Below are positions 17,705-26,083 of a DNA stretch of 64,000 bases, piece by piece (position 1 is the first letter of the stretch; each line of letters begins with the position of its first letter). This DNA is from Neoluteolibacter marinus (GTDB taxonomy: Bacteria > Verrucomicrobiota > Verrucomicrobiia > Verrucomicrobiales > Akkermansiaceae), in the NCBI RefSeq assembly GCF_014904755.1, contig NZ_JACZFQ010000095.1:62001-126000 (forward strand). The letters are read 5' to 3'. The notes beneath the pieces were generated by a model. That model searched no databases. It had not been told where the DNA came from and saw nothing but the letters and a program-made list of their open reading frames with translations. The position numbers were made by a program, and so were the translations under genes.

Positions 17705-18442
17705 CTAGCGAAGCTCAAGCACATCCTGCATGTCATAGAGACCTGCGGGCTTGTCGTAGAGCCAGACCGCGGCGCGAACGGCTCCGGCGGCGAAGGTCAT
17801 CCGGGAACTCGCCTTGTGGGTGAGCTCGATGCGCTCCCCGTCGGCGGCGAACATCACCGTGTGGTCTCCAACGACATCCCCGCCGCGCAGGGTGTGCATG
17901 CCGATCTCACGGGGTGGCCGCGGACCGACGTTGCCGAAGCGACCGTGGGCGATGTCCTTGTCGTAGGAAGTCCCGGTTTCCTCGTTGAGGATCTCGAGGA
18001 GGCGGCGGGCGGTGCCGGACGGGGCATCGATCTTGTGGCGGTGATGCATTTCCGTCACCTCGATGTCGAAGCGGTCTTGGGTCAGGATGCGGGCGGCCTT
18101 CTGGGTGAGCCAGAACAGGGTGTTGACGCCCACCGAGAAGTTCGGTGCGTAGACGATCGGGATCTTTTCCGCCGCCTGGCGGATTAACTCGCGCTCGTCC
18201 TCGGTGTGACCGGTGGTGCCGATGACAAGATGGGTGCCGTTTTCAAGCGCGGCTTCGACGAGTTCGCCGGTGAACTTGTGCATCGTGAAATCGATGACCG
18301 TGTTCGCCTGGGCGATGGCAGCGGCAAGATTCTCGCCCGCATCGTGGGTGGCGGCGACGGTGACGGCCGGTTCTTCGCCGGCGGCCTGGAGCACTGCCTG
18401 GCCCATCCGGCCGGACATGCCGGTGACTAGCAATTGAATCAT
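17705..18442 (-). CDS. dapB: 4-hydroxy-tetrahydrodipicolinate reductase
   Basis: 245 residues with an N-terminal NAD(P)-binding glycine-rich segment (LLVTGMSGRMGQAVLQAA) and the signature EVTEMHHRHKIDAPSGTA, containing the catalytic His-His and substrate-binding Lys. It performs the second committed step to diaminopimelate and lysine. It follows dapA by 26 bp on the same strand. Confidence 0.95.
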   Translation of the reverse strand: MIQLLVTGMSGRMGQAVLQAAGEEPAVTVAATHDAGENLAAAIAQANTVIDFTMHKFTGELVEAALENGTHLVIGTTGHTEDERELIRQAAEKIPIVYAPNFSVGVNTLFWLTQKAARILTQDRFDIEVTEMHHRHKIDAPSGTARRLLEILNEETGTSYDKDIAHGRFGNVGPRPPREIGMHTLRGGDVVGDHTVMFAADGERIELTHKASSRMTFAAGAVRAAVWLYDKPAGLYDMQDVLELR

Positions 18443-18468
18443 GGGGAATCAGGTTCGGGTTGGTCCGA

Positions 18469-19353
18469 TCAGCCCAGCAGCTCGAAGTCGCGGAGCAGGG
18501 TGCGCAAGGTCTCGCGCTGGGCTTCCGCGAGCGGAACCAAGGGAAGACGGAACTCGTTGCCGCAGTGACCCCGGAGGGCGACGGCTTCCTTGATCGGGAC
18601 GGGATTGGTTTCGAGGGACATCAGCGAGCGGAACAGCGGATACCACTTCTTCTGCTGCGCCAGGGCAGCCGGGAAATCGCCGTCGAGGCAGGTCTGGACC
18701 AGCTTCACCAGCACTTCGGGCACGAGGTTGGCGGCGACCGACACCAAGCCGACGGCACCGCAAGCCATGAAGGGCAAGGTCAGCGGGTCGTCGCCGGAGA
18801 GGATCGTGAAGTCCTCGGGGACCGCACTGAAAAGCTGGTTCACCCGCTCGACTGATCCGCCGGCCTCCTTGATGGAGACGATGTTCTTGCAGTCGGCAGC
18901 CAGGCGCACGGTGGTTTCGACCGCGATCTCGATGCTGCTTCGACCTGGCACGCTGTAGAGCATCACCGGCAGGCCGGTGTTCTCCGCGATGACCTTGAAA
19001 TGCTGGTAGAGGCCTTCCTGCGAGGGCTTGTTGTAGTAGGGGCAAACCTGGAGGGTTCCGGTCGCGCCGGCCTTTTCGGCGGCCTGGGTCAGCTCGATCG
19101 CTTCCGTGGTGGAGTTCGCGCCGGTACCGGCCACGACCTGGCAGCGGCCGGCGGCGAACTCGGCGGCCAAGCGGATCACCTCGATGTGCTCGTCCATGTC
19201 GAGCGTCGGCGATTCGCCGGTGGTGCCGACGGGGACGATTCCCGTGATTCCCGCGGCGACCTGGCGATCGATGAGGGCCTTGAAGGCGGCCGTGTCGATC
19301 TTGCCGTCGCGGAAGGGAGTGATGAGCGCTGTGTAGGTGCCTCGGAAGGTCAT
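18469..19353 (-). CDS. dapA: 4-hydroxy-tetrahydrodipicolinate synthase
   Basis: 294-residue TIM-barrel lyase/aldolase joining pyruvate and aspartate semialdehyde. Motifs: YTALITPFRDGKID, PVGTTGESPTLD, the catalytic tyrosine in MLYSVPGRSS and the Schiff-base lysine in IVSIKEAGG. The start ATG gives MTFRGTYTALITPF. Between dapF (74 bp gap) and dapB (26 bp gap). Confidence 0.95.
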   Translation of the reverse strand: MTFRGTYTALITPFRDGKIDTAAFKALIDRQVAAGITGIVPVGTTGESPTLDMDEHIEVIRLAAEFAAGRCQVVAGTGANSTTEAIELTQAAEKAGATGTLQVCPYYNKPSQEGLYQHFKVIAENTGLPVMLYSVPGRSSIEIAVETTVRLAADCKNIVSIKEAGGSVERVNQLFSAVPEDFTILSGDDPLTLPFMACGAVGLVSVAANLVPEVLVKLVQTCLDGDFPAALAQQKKWYPLFRSLMSLETNPVPIKEAVALRGHCGNEFRLPLVPLAEAQRETLRTLLRDFELLG

Positions 19354-19427
19354 GGCGGGCGGAGAATGAACATCCCGCGCCGGTCTTCAACCCGTAAGCC
19401 GGTGCGGGCGCAATTTCCCTGTCGTGG

Positions 19428-20240
19428 TCAGATCTCGATGTCGCCCTCGAAGACGAAATCGGCGGGGCCGGTGAGGGTCACCTTGTTGAACGATGCATCG
19501 CCGGTCTTCTCGAACCCGATTTCCAGCGTGTCACCGCCCTTGACGTCGACCTTTATCGGAGACGGCGCGCCGGTGAGCAGGTGGTGCATCAGGGCGCAGG
19601 CGACCATGCCGGTGCCGCAGGCGAGCGTCTCGTCCTCGACGCCGCGCTCATAGGTGCGGATGGCGATGTGGCCGGGCTCCAGCACCGTGGCGAAATTCGC
19701 GTTGGTCCCGGCGGGAGCAAAGGCCTCGTGGTAACGGATCGCCGCGCCGTGCTTGACCACCTCGGTTCCCGCGAGGTCATCGACGAAGGCCACGACGTGG
19801 GGGACGCCGGTGTTGACGAAACGGAGGGTGGCGTCGAGTCCCGGAACGGCGGCGCCGGTCTCGAGAGCAAGGTCCTTGGGTTCCGACATCGCGATGCGGA
19901 TGTTCTCGTCGACGAGCTCCGCGGCGAGGGTGCCGGCGATCGTTTCGAAAGTCACGCGATCCGGGGATTCGTCCATCAGTGCCGCGGTGAAGCGCCCGAA
20001 GCAGCGCGCGCCGTTGCCGCACATCTCGGCCTCACCGCCGTCGGCATTGTAGTAGCGGAACTTGAAATCGGCGCCATTTTCCGCCGGTTCAACGGCGAGC
20101 AAGCCATCGGCCCCGACGCCGCGGTGGCGGTCGCAGAGGGCCTCGATCTGGTCCTTGTCGAGGGAGATCGAGAGGTCGCGGTTGTCGATGACAACGAAGT
20201 CGTTGCCGGCGCCGTTCATCTTGTAGAAGTGGAGGAGCAT
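19428..20240 (-). CDS. dapF: Diaminopimelate epimerase
   Basis: 270 residues. It converts LL- to meso-diaminopimelate for peptidoglycan and lysine. Both catalytic cysteines are present, in AEMCGNGARC and ETLACGTGMVACAL, plus the N-terminal FYKMNGAGNDFVVIDNRD. Clustered with dapA and dapB and 20 bp after trpA, so likely co-transcribed. No dapD/dapE or dapL is in view, so the route to LL-DAP in this organism cannot be told from the window. Confidence 0.95.
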   Translation of the reverse strand: MLLHFYKMNGAGNDFVVIDNRDLSISLDKDQIEALCDRHRGVGADGLLAVEPAENGADFKFRYYNADGGEAEMCGNGARCFGRFTAALMDESPDRVTFETIAGTLAAELVDENIRIAMSEPKDLALETGAAVPGLDATLRFVNTGVPHVVAFVDDLAGTEVVKHGAAIRYHEAFAPAGTNANFATVLEPGHIAIRTYERGVEDETLACGTGMVACALMHHLLTGAPSPIKVDVKGGDTLEIGFEKTGDASFNKVTLTGPADFVFEGDIEI

Positions 20241-20260
20241 CGGATTGTCGATTTGAAGGA

Positions 20261-21055
20261 TCAGGCGGACTTGGTGGCGGCGATCAGCGGGGTCACCAGC
20301 TCGCGCACGGCATCGGCGGCGCGGCCGGGGTTGAGTTCGATCTGCTTCACGATGGCGGAGCCGACGATCACCCCGTCGGCGCTTTTCGCAACCATCGAGG
20401 CCTGGTCGGGCGTGGTGATCCCGAAGCCGACGCAGACGGGCGTTTCCGTGTGCTGGCGGATCTTTGCCACCTGGGCGCCAATCCCTTCGGAAGGAACCCC
20501 ATGAGCGCCGGTGACGCCGGTGCGGGAGAGCGCGTAGATGAAGCCTTCGCCGCTTTCCGCGAGCAGCTTCACGCGGTCGTCGGGGGTGGTCGGGGCAATC
20601 AGGCGGATGTGCTTGAGACCCTCCCCGCGGGCGAGGTCGTCGTTTTCTTTCGCTTCGTCCGGTGGCAGATCGAGCAGCAGGATGCCATCGGCGCCGGCCG
20701 CTGCGGCGTCGGCGTGGAATTTTTCGAATCCGTAGGTGAAGACCGGATTCAGGTAAGTGAAGAGGACGATCGGCGTCTGGTGGGTTTCGCGGAAGCGGCG
20801 GATCAGCTCGAGCGAGCGGGCGGTGGTCATCCCGGACTTCAGCGCGCGGTCGGCGGCCATCTGGTTGACGATGCCGTCGGCGAGGGGGTCGGAGAAGGGC
20901 AGTCCCAGCTCGATCACATCCGAGCCGGCATCGGCGAGCGCCTTGACGACGTCCAGGGAGGCTTCGAAGGACGGGTCGCCGGCGGCGACATAGGCGACAA
21001 AAGCTTTCTTCCCTTCGTGGCGGAGTCTCTCGAAGGCGGCATCGATGCGGTTCAT
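20261..21055 (-). CDS. trpA: Tryptophan synthase alpha chain
   Basis: 264 residues. It cleaves indole-3-glycerol phosphate for the beta subunit. Catalytic motifs: VAYVAAGDPSFE, VIELGLPFSDPLADG (active-site Glu), ILLLDLPPDE (active-site Asp), YALSRTGVTGA and GFGITTPDQ. The start chosen is the ATG at 21055 (MNRIDAAFERLR), the family N-terminus; the ATG ten codons upstream adds MPWRDESPPP. No trpB is adjacent here. It appears to be the first gene of the dap-folK-panB run. Confidence 0.94.
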   Translation of the reverse strand: MNRIDAAFERLRHEGKKAFVAYVAAGDPSFEASLDVVKALADAGSDVIELGLPFSDPLADGIVNQMAADRALKSGMTTARSLELIRRFRETHQTPIVLFTYLNPVFTYGFEKFHADAAAAGADGILLLDLPPDEAKENDDLARGEGLKHIRLIAPTTPDDRVKLLAESGEGFIYALSRTGVTGAHGVPSEGIGAQVAKIRQHTETPVCVGFGITTPDQASMVAKSADGVIVGSAIVKQIELNPGRAADAVRELVTPLIAATKSA

Positions 21056-21116
21056 GGGCGGCGGAGATTCATCCCTCCACGGCACAGTGACAAGCGTGGG
21101 GATTTGAATTCATCCA

Positions 21117-23186
21117 TCAGGGCTTCGACAGGACCTGGAACGTTCCGGGTTCGGCGGCGTTTGCTTCGGCGGGGAGGTCGAAGTGATCGTCGGGGAATCC
21201 ATCCGGCACGCGTGCCTGGACCAGCTCGAGGAGGAACTTTCCGGCCATCTCCTGCCTGAGCTCCTCGTCGAGGATCGAACGGTTGTAGTCGTTGGTCCAC
21301 TCGATCCGCAATGGCAGCATCGAGGCTCGCCTGAGAACGGGGAGCAGGTGCTGGAAGCCTTGGTGGAAGGAGGTCCCGAACCCATCGCTGAAAACGATCG
21401 GGCTCCCCTGCGGCCCCGGCTTGTCGAGAGCCGATTGGCCGGCCAGCAGCTGATAGAGACCGGTCATGACGGCCGGGGCGTCCACCCGCGAGTAATCGAC
21501 GCGCGGGTGTTTGACGGTATGACCCGAGGTGTTGAAGGGACACACGATGCTCCGGCTGGGGAAGGGAAAGTCGTTCGACCAACGGGTGCCTGGCAGCCCG
21601 TCGTAAAAGGTCTGGTAGCGGTCGACCGGGCGGGTCCCCAGGTTGAAATCAATCGCCGGGAAGATCTTCGAGGCCGCGAACTTGCCCGCGGTGACCCGTT
21701 CCACGGAGCGAGCGTTCGGATGGGAACGGGTCAGGAAGGCCCCGGACTCGATGTCGAGGACCAGGTGCTTGCGGCTGCCGGGCAAGGTCACCCGGCACCG
21801 AGGTCCCTCGCAGTCGACCTTGATTTCGACGATCCGGTCTTTCGGGCGGGTCAGCCGATAGGTCAGCTCGAGGCGAGGCACTGCCACCACGGCTCCGAGA
21901 GTGCCTCGCCAGAACACCACGATCGCCCTGTCTTCCTGGGTCAGCTCCGATTCCTCGATCGTGGACACCTTGCCGTTCCGGCCTTTGATCGTGAGGGAAG
22001 GGCCGGTCGCGCCGGTCAGGCGTCCCTCGACCTTGCTGCCGTTGCCGAGGTGCCATGTGCGTTCCACCGGCACGCCGGAGACGAAGCGGATCTCGGCCGG
22101 AACTTTCAGGTCGGGAGCTGGCGGCAGAGGCGGGTCGGTCGTGTCCCGCCGGTCGAAGAGCGGGTCGGGTGGAGCTGGAGCTCGGTGACCGGCCCTCCCG
22201 TAGACAAACGGTTTTACCAGCAAGATCCCGTCTCTGGTGCCGGGATCCAGGAGAATGCGAACTTCAGCGTCCTGATAGCGGGTTGGCAGATCCCCGCGAT
22301 TGGAGATTTCGAATTCGTAAATCGTGCGGGACACCGTTTGTTGGTCCAGGGTGATTGGCTTGGGATCCGCCTTCATCACCTTGATCTGCCCCGTGAATTT
22401 CTTGCCCCAGCTGTAGATCACCGCCTTTCCCTCCGCGGTGGCACTGGCGAGGGAAACCGAGTGCGAAAACTGGGCGCCGTTCTTGTAGCGCAGCGTCGTG
22501 GACAAGATCACCGCATTGGCCCCGGTGGCGCAGCGCGCCAGGTTGGCCGGGCTCATGTCGTGATCGGTCTTTGCCCGGTAGGTCGCGACGTTCTCCAGCT
22601 CTTTCCTGAAATACTCGCCGATGCCCGCTAGGCCACGGCTCAGGGAGTTCCGGTCGTCACAGTAGCGGAGCATCCGTTTGCGTGCCCATGTGACTTTGGA
22701 GTTCAGGTCGCCCCGCTTGGGGATGGGCAGGACCCCTTCCTGTTCCCACCACAGCAGGAAGGTGACGAAGGCTGCAGAGAGGCTCTCGTTGGATTTGATG
22801 GCGAACTCGGCGGGGTCGATCGCGGGAAGTGTGTCACGGACCGGCTCGGCGGTTGGCTGGAACTGTGTCAAATCCGGCGCTTCTTCCGCCTTCGGTTTCC
22901 GTGCGTTCAAATGGGCTTCCACCAGATTGCGGTCGGGCTCGGCAAGGCTGGAGACCTTGATCCTGACAATCTTCCCGTCGCCGGTCGCCAATTCGAGGAG
23001 CTCCCCGTCTTCCAGGATCTGGAAAAGGCTGGCGCGGATCGTCTTGCCATTGGTGCCGGTCCAAACGCGCTCGGCGTCGATCGGTGCCGCCATTGCCAGA
23101 CCCGACAAGCCAAGCCAGGCGATCAAGAGCCGGTGCCGGAAGTGGACGGATACCGCGGGGAGGATGCGCATGGAACGGTCCAGCAT
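21117..23186 (-). CDS. Secreted protein with two SHD1-like domains; function unknown
   Basis: About 690 residues with an export signal (HRLLIAWLGLSGLAMAAP). Just after it comes an SLA1-homology-domain-1-like segment (RVWTGTNGKTIRASLFQI ... SSLAEPDRNLVEAHL). A second copy lies near the middle (TWHLGNGSKVEGRL ... ESELTQEDRAIV). SHD1-like modules are common on exported proteins of Planctomycetes and Verrucomicrobiota, with unknown binding role. The rest is unrecognised; a helical block (LSAAFVTFLLWWEQEGVL) follows the first SHD1. The start is uncertain: ATGs at 23186 and 23171 both give a plausible signal peptide, and GTG/ATG starts further upstream approach the palindrome at 23238. Divergent from nuoB. 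Confidence 0.7.
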   Translation of the reverse strand: MLDRSMRILPAVSVHFRHRLLIAWLGLSGLAMAAPIDAERVWTGTNGKTIRASLFQILEDGELLELATGDGKIVRIKVSSLAEPDRNLVEAHLNARKPKAEEAPDLTQFQPTAEPVRDTLPAIDPAEFAIKSNESLSAAFVTFLLWWEQEGVLPIPKRGDLNSKVTWARKRMLRYCDDRNSLSRGLAGIGEYFRKELENVATYRAKTDHDMSPANLARCATGANAVILSTTLRYKNGAQFSHSVSLASATAEGKAVIYSWGKKFTGQIKVMKADPKPITLDQQTVSRTIYEFEISNRGDLPTRYQDAEVRILLDPGTRDGILLVKPFVYGRAGHRAPAPPDPLFDRRDTTDPPLPPAPDLKVPAEIRFVSGVPVERTWHLGNGSKVEGRLTGATGPSLTIKGRNGKVSTIEESELTQEDRAIVVFWRGTLGAVVAVPRLELTYRLTRPKDRIVEIKVDCEGPRCRVTLPGSRKHLVLDIESGAFLTRSHPNARSVERVTAGKFAASKIFPAIDFNLGTRPVDRYQTFYDGLPGTRWSNDFPFPSRSIVCPFNTSGHTVKHPRVDYSRVDAPAVMTGLYQLLAGQSALDKPGPQGSPIVFSDGFGTSFHQGFQHLLPVLRRASMLPLRIEWTNDYNRSILDEELRQEMAGKFLLELVQARVPDGFPDDHFDLPAEANAAEPGTFQVLSKP

Positions 23187-23237
23187 GACCACGCCGGGCT
23201 GGCAAGCGGGATCGGTGGGGAGCCCGGACAACGGAGC

Positions 23238-23255
23238 TTGTGAAATATTTCACAA
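23238..23255. promoter_or_regulatory. Perfect 18-bp palindrome matching the CRP/FNR-family operator pattern
   Basis: TTGTGAAATATTTCACAA is a perfect inverted repeat and contains TGTGA-N6-TCACA, the consensus of CRP-type regulators. It lies 48 bp upstream of the nuoB ATG and about 51 bp upstream of the divergent SHD1 gene, so it could regulate either or both. The AT-rich centre stands out in GC-rich surroundings. The identity of the regulator is inferred from the motif alone. Confidence 0.6.
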
Positions 23256-23303
23256 ACGGCTTGAGAGGCGGGCGGGGCAGGGGCATCGTGCGCGCCAACG
23301 AGC

Positions 23304-23840
23304 ATGGTCAGCGACTCCATTCAGACTGCCCACACGGCCTACGATTCGAAAATCGAGGGCAATGTGATCTTCACCCGCGTCGACGCCGCCATCAACTGGA
23401 TGCGCAAGAACTCGCTGTGGCCGATGCCGATGGGGCTCGCCTGCTGCGCGATCGAGATGATGGCCTCGGCCTGTTCACGCTTCGACTTGTCCCGCTTCGG
23501 GATGGAGGTGATGCGCTTCTCGCCGCGTCAGGCCGACGTGATGATTGTTTCCGGGACGGTGACCTACAAAATGGCGCTGGCCGTCAAGCGGATCTGGGAC
23601 CAGATGCCGGAACCGAAGTGGTGCATCGCCATGGGCGCCTGTGCTTCCTCGGGCGGCATGTATCGCAGCTACGCGGTGTTGCAGGGGATCGACCGGCTGA
23701 TTCCGGTGGACGTCTACGTTTCCGGCTGCCCGCCGCGGCCCGAGGCATTGATTGAAGGCCTGATGAAAGTGCAGGCCAAGATTGAGGGCGAAGCCGCGCT
23801 GCAGAACCAGAAGAAGGAGTTTTTCGAAGACATCGCCTGA
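23304..23840 (+). CDS. nuoB: NADH-quinone oxidoreductase subunit B
   Basis: 178 residues, carrying the N2 4Fe-4S cluster of complex I. The cysteine ligands are visible in [22 protein letters not shown] and [14 protein letters not shown]. It couples electron transfer to quinone at the peripheral arm-membrane junction. Followed by nuoC after 7 bp; neither nuoA nor nuoD flanks it, so only a two-gene fragment of complex I is encoded here. A CRP/FNR-like palindrome lies upstream. Confidence 0.96.
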   Translation: MVSDSIQTAHTAYDSKIEGNVIFTRVDAAINWMRKNSLWPMPMGLACCAIEMMASACSRFDLSRFGMEVMRFSPRQADVMIVSGTVTYKMALAVKRIWDQMPEPKWCIAMGACASSGGMYRSYAVLQGIDRLIPVDVYVSGCPPRPEALIEGLMKVQAKIEGEAALQNQKKEFFEDIA

Positions 23841-23847
23841 ATTTCCC

Positions 23848-24417
23848 ATGTCTGCCGCGAAGGATATTGAGAGTTTGTCCGCGAAATTCGGTGCGGACGT
23901 GGTCGGGACCAAGGAGTTCCGGGGCGAACACACGATTTGCGTCAATCTCGGGGTGCTCCACGACGTGCTGGCGACGGCGCAGAAGGAACTCGGCTACGAA
24001 ATGATCATCGATATCTCGAGCCTGGATCACTTCGGTGAGGAGCCCCGGTTCGAGATGGTCTACGAGCTGGCGACGGTGGACGACTCCAAGCACCTGCGGG
24101 TCAAATCGAAGGTCTCCGAAGAGGAGGAGGTCCCCTCGGTCACGGACGTCTGGATCGGTGCCGACTGGCATGAACGCGAGGTCTTCGACATGATGGGGAT
24201 CCGTTTCAGCGGACACCCGAACCTCAAGCGAATCCTGATGTGGGAAGGGTATCCCTACCATCCGCTGCGCAAGGACTTCCCGTTGGCAGGGCGCCCGAGC
24301 GAAATGCCGGACGTGGCGTTCAGCGGGATCGCGCCGCTCGAGGGGGGACCTTTCGTCACCTCGCCGGGCAGCAATGACTCCGTGAAGCGCGAGCCGCGCG
24401 CCCGTGCGCAGAGCTGA
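23848..24417 (+). CDS. nuoC: NADH-quinone oxidoreductase subunit C
   Basis: 189 residues, a peripheral-arm subunit of complex I. The family signature is present: [35 protein letters not shown] followed by [14 protein letters not shown] chose the ATG at 23848 ([10 protein letters not shown]), just after the nuoB stop; the longer reading overlaps nuoB antiphase. The C-terminus extends about 30 residues past the signature with a basic end ([10 protein letters not shown]). The next gene is a rhomboid protease, not nuoD. Confidence 0.94.
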   Translation: MSAAKDIESLSAKFGADVVGTKEFRGEHTICVNLGVLHDVLATAQKELGYEMIIDISSLDHFGEEPRFEMVYELATVDDSKHLRVKSKVSEEEEVPSVTDVWIGADWHEREVFDMMGIRFSGHPNLKRILMWEGYPYHPLRKDFPLAGRPSEMPDVAFSGIAPLEGGPFVTSPGSNDSVKREPRARAQS

Positions 24418-24438
24418 GCTTCCGAAATTCGCCGGGCC

Positions 24439-25155
24439 ATGCATTCTCCACCCGTGCCCGGATGGAGCCAACGGATGAAGTGGTGGGTTGCCGACCTGGG
24501 AGCGGCAAGGTGCAGTCAAGTGATCGCGCTGGCACTGCTCCTCATCCAGGCAGGACTGCAGCTGGCCGGCGGGCTGGAGAGGGTGCCTTGGATTTATCGA
24601 CTGCTCGGGCTTTCCCGGGAAGGCATCGCGGCGGGTGAGGCATGGCAGCTGGCAAGCCACGCGCTGCTGCACGGTGGCTGGGTCCACGCGGCGCTCAACG
24701 TCACGCTGCTGATGACCGCGGGCAGCCGGATCGAGAGGATTTCAGGAGGCGGGGAATTGATGAAAGTCTTCGCGGCCGGGGCGATCGGGGGAGGCTTGTT
24801 CTTCCTGCTTTTCCCGCCGCCGGCTCCGGGCATTCCCCTTGTGGGGGCCTCCGGGGCGGTGTTCGCGCTCATCCTCTGGCTGACCACGGCATCTCCGGAT
24901 TCGCGGATGTGGCCGGTGCCTGTTTCCGCCCGGAATCTGGGACTGGGGCTGCTGCTGGCCTCCGGTGGTCTGGCAATCGCCACCCCCTGGTTGGCGGGCG
25001 GCGAATTTCCCGTCGCCCATTCCTGCCACTTCGGCGGGGCGCTCGCGGGCTGGTTGATGGCCCGCAGGCACTTGCGGTCTCCGGTGGACCTGCAGCAGTT
25101 GCAAAAAGAAAGGGCCCGCCGCGAAGCTGCGGACGGGCCCGGAGAGTCACGTTGA
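24439..25155 (+). CDS. Rhomboid-family intramembrane serine protease
   Basis: 238 residues, polytopic. Conserved rhomboid features in order: HALLHGGWVHAALNVTLL (His and Asn of the oxyanion/loop region), LVGASGAVFALILW with the catalytic serine in GASG, and AHSCHFGGALAGWLM with the catalytic histidine. At least five hydrophobic segments are visible. It probably cleaves transmembrane substrates; the target is unknown. Starts 21 bp after nuoC. The last coding bases contain the terminator of the convergent lipoprotein gene, which fixes part of the C-terminal sequence (RARREAADGPGESR). Confidence 0.88.
   Translation: MHSPPVPGWSQRMKWWVADLGAARCSQVIALALLLIQAGLQLAGGLERVPWIYRLLGLSREGIAAGEAWQLASHALLHGGWVHAALNVTLLMTAGSRIERISGGGELMKVFAAGAIGGGLFFLLFPPPAPGIPLVGASGAVFALILWLTTASPDSRMWPVPVSARNLGLGLLLASGGLAIATPWLAGGEFPVAHSCHFGGALAGWLMARRHLRSPVDLQQLQKERARREAADGPGESR
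25103..25140 (-). terminator. Strong intrinsic terminator of the lipoprotein gene, inside the rhomboid coding end
   Basis: Read on the minus strand: GGGCCCG-type arms (25112-25118 with 25134-25140) extended by a GCGG/CCGC stem, then TTTCTTTTT. It lies 23 bp past the stop of the minus-strand lipoprotein gene and within the last codons of the plus-strand rhomboid gene, so the same DNA is both terminator and coding sequence. Confidence 0.75.
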
Positions 25156-25162
25156 GCGGGGC

Positions 25163-25963
25163 TCAATTGTTGCGCTTGTCGCGCCGCTCCTGCATTTTCT
25201 CTTTCCACTTGCCACCACCTTGGGGCGCGGGCGGCTGGGGTTGCCGGACCTGTTGACGGGCCTGTGGTTGAACTTGTGCCTGACGGCTTGCCCCCGCCGT
25301 GGTCACCGGCTGGTTGTACGGGGTGCGGCGGGAGCGTTGCTGGAGTTGCTGCTGCTGGTTGGTCCGTTGAGAACGGACCTTGTCGGCCCAATTCTGCTGT
25401 TGATCCCGGATGCTCTGCTGCTTCTGGGCCTGGTTCGCCCGCATGTTCTGGTTGCGGACGCTTTGCGCCTCCCGGGAAGCCTGGAAGTTCGCGGCCGCAC
25501 GCGTCCGTTGGTTCCTCCAGGCAGTTGCCGTTGCATCGTTCCGCTCCCTGACCTTCTCCGCCCACGCGTAGTTGCTGGCTTTCAGGTTGGCGACGCGGTT
25601 CTTGTAGTTGGCAAGCACCCGGTTGCGATAATCCGACGGGGGCGGGCAGTAACCTCCGCCGGGACGCCATCCACCCGGGTGATGCCCGCCGTAGATGGGC
25701 GGCGGACAGTAGCCGACCGGGTAATAGCCGTAGAGGTAGGGATCGTAGTAGCAACGGCGATGGCGGTCGTAGTAGCAGTAGACGGCGGGATCGTAGAGCC
25801 AACGGTCGCTGCTGGTATAAACGAAGGTGGTGCTCAGTCCGCCCCCCCCGTAATAGCCGCCATCATACCCGCCCGAATAGGAGGGGTCGTAGTAACAGGA
25901 AGTGGCGATCAAGGTCGTCAGGGCAGCGGCAGCGCCGTGGAGCCAGCGGGTGGTTCGGGTCAT
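25163..25963 (-). CDS. Putative lipoprotein, Tyr/Gly- and Gln/Arg-rich; function unknown
   Basis: 266 residues. The N-terminus has a hydrophobic segment ending in a lipobox-like LIATSC at residue 23, so a lipidated periplasmic or outer-membrane protein is likely. Residues 24-110 are very rich in Tyr, Gly and Pro with several cysteines (GGYDGGYYGGGG, CYYDRHRRCYYDPYLYGYY). Residues 110-266 are helical/disordered and Gln/Arg/Asn-rich. No enzyme motif is present. The composition resembles adhesive or structural surface proteins, but this is an impression only. Ends convergently with the rhomboid gene. Confidence 0.7.
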   Translation of the reverse strand: MTRTTRWLHGAAAALTTLIATSCYYDPSYSGGYDGGYYGGGGLSTTFVYTSSDRWLYDPAVYCYYDRHRRCYYDPYLYGYYPVGYCPPPIYGGHHPGGWRPGGGYCPPPSDYRNRVLANYKNRVANLKASNYAWAEKVRERNDATATAWRNQRTRAAANFQASREAQSVRNQNMRANQAQKQQSIRDQQQNWADKVRSQRTNQQQQLQQRSRRTPYNQPVTTAGASRQAQVQPQARQQVRQPQPPAPQGGGKWKEKMQERRDKRNN

Positions 25964-26083
25964 GTCGGTGAAACGGGGTCTTCGGGAAATTATTCAGCGG
26001 ATTTCAGCGAAGTCCAGCGGGCGCATTGACAGGATCGCCCGGAATCCATTTCTTCGGTGCGTCAAGCTGCCTCGAATTCATTC

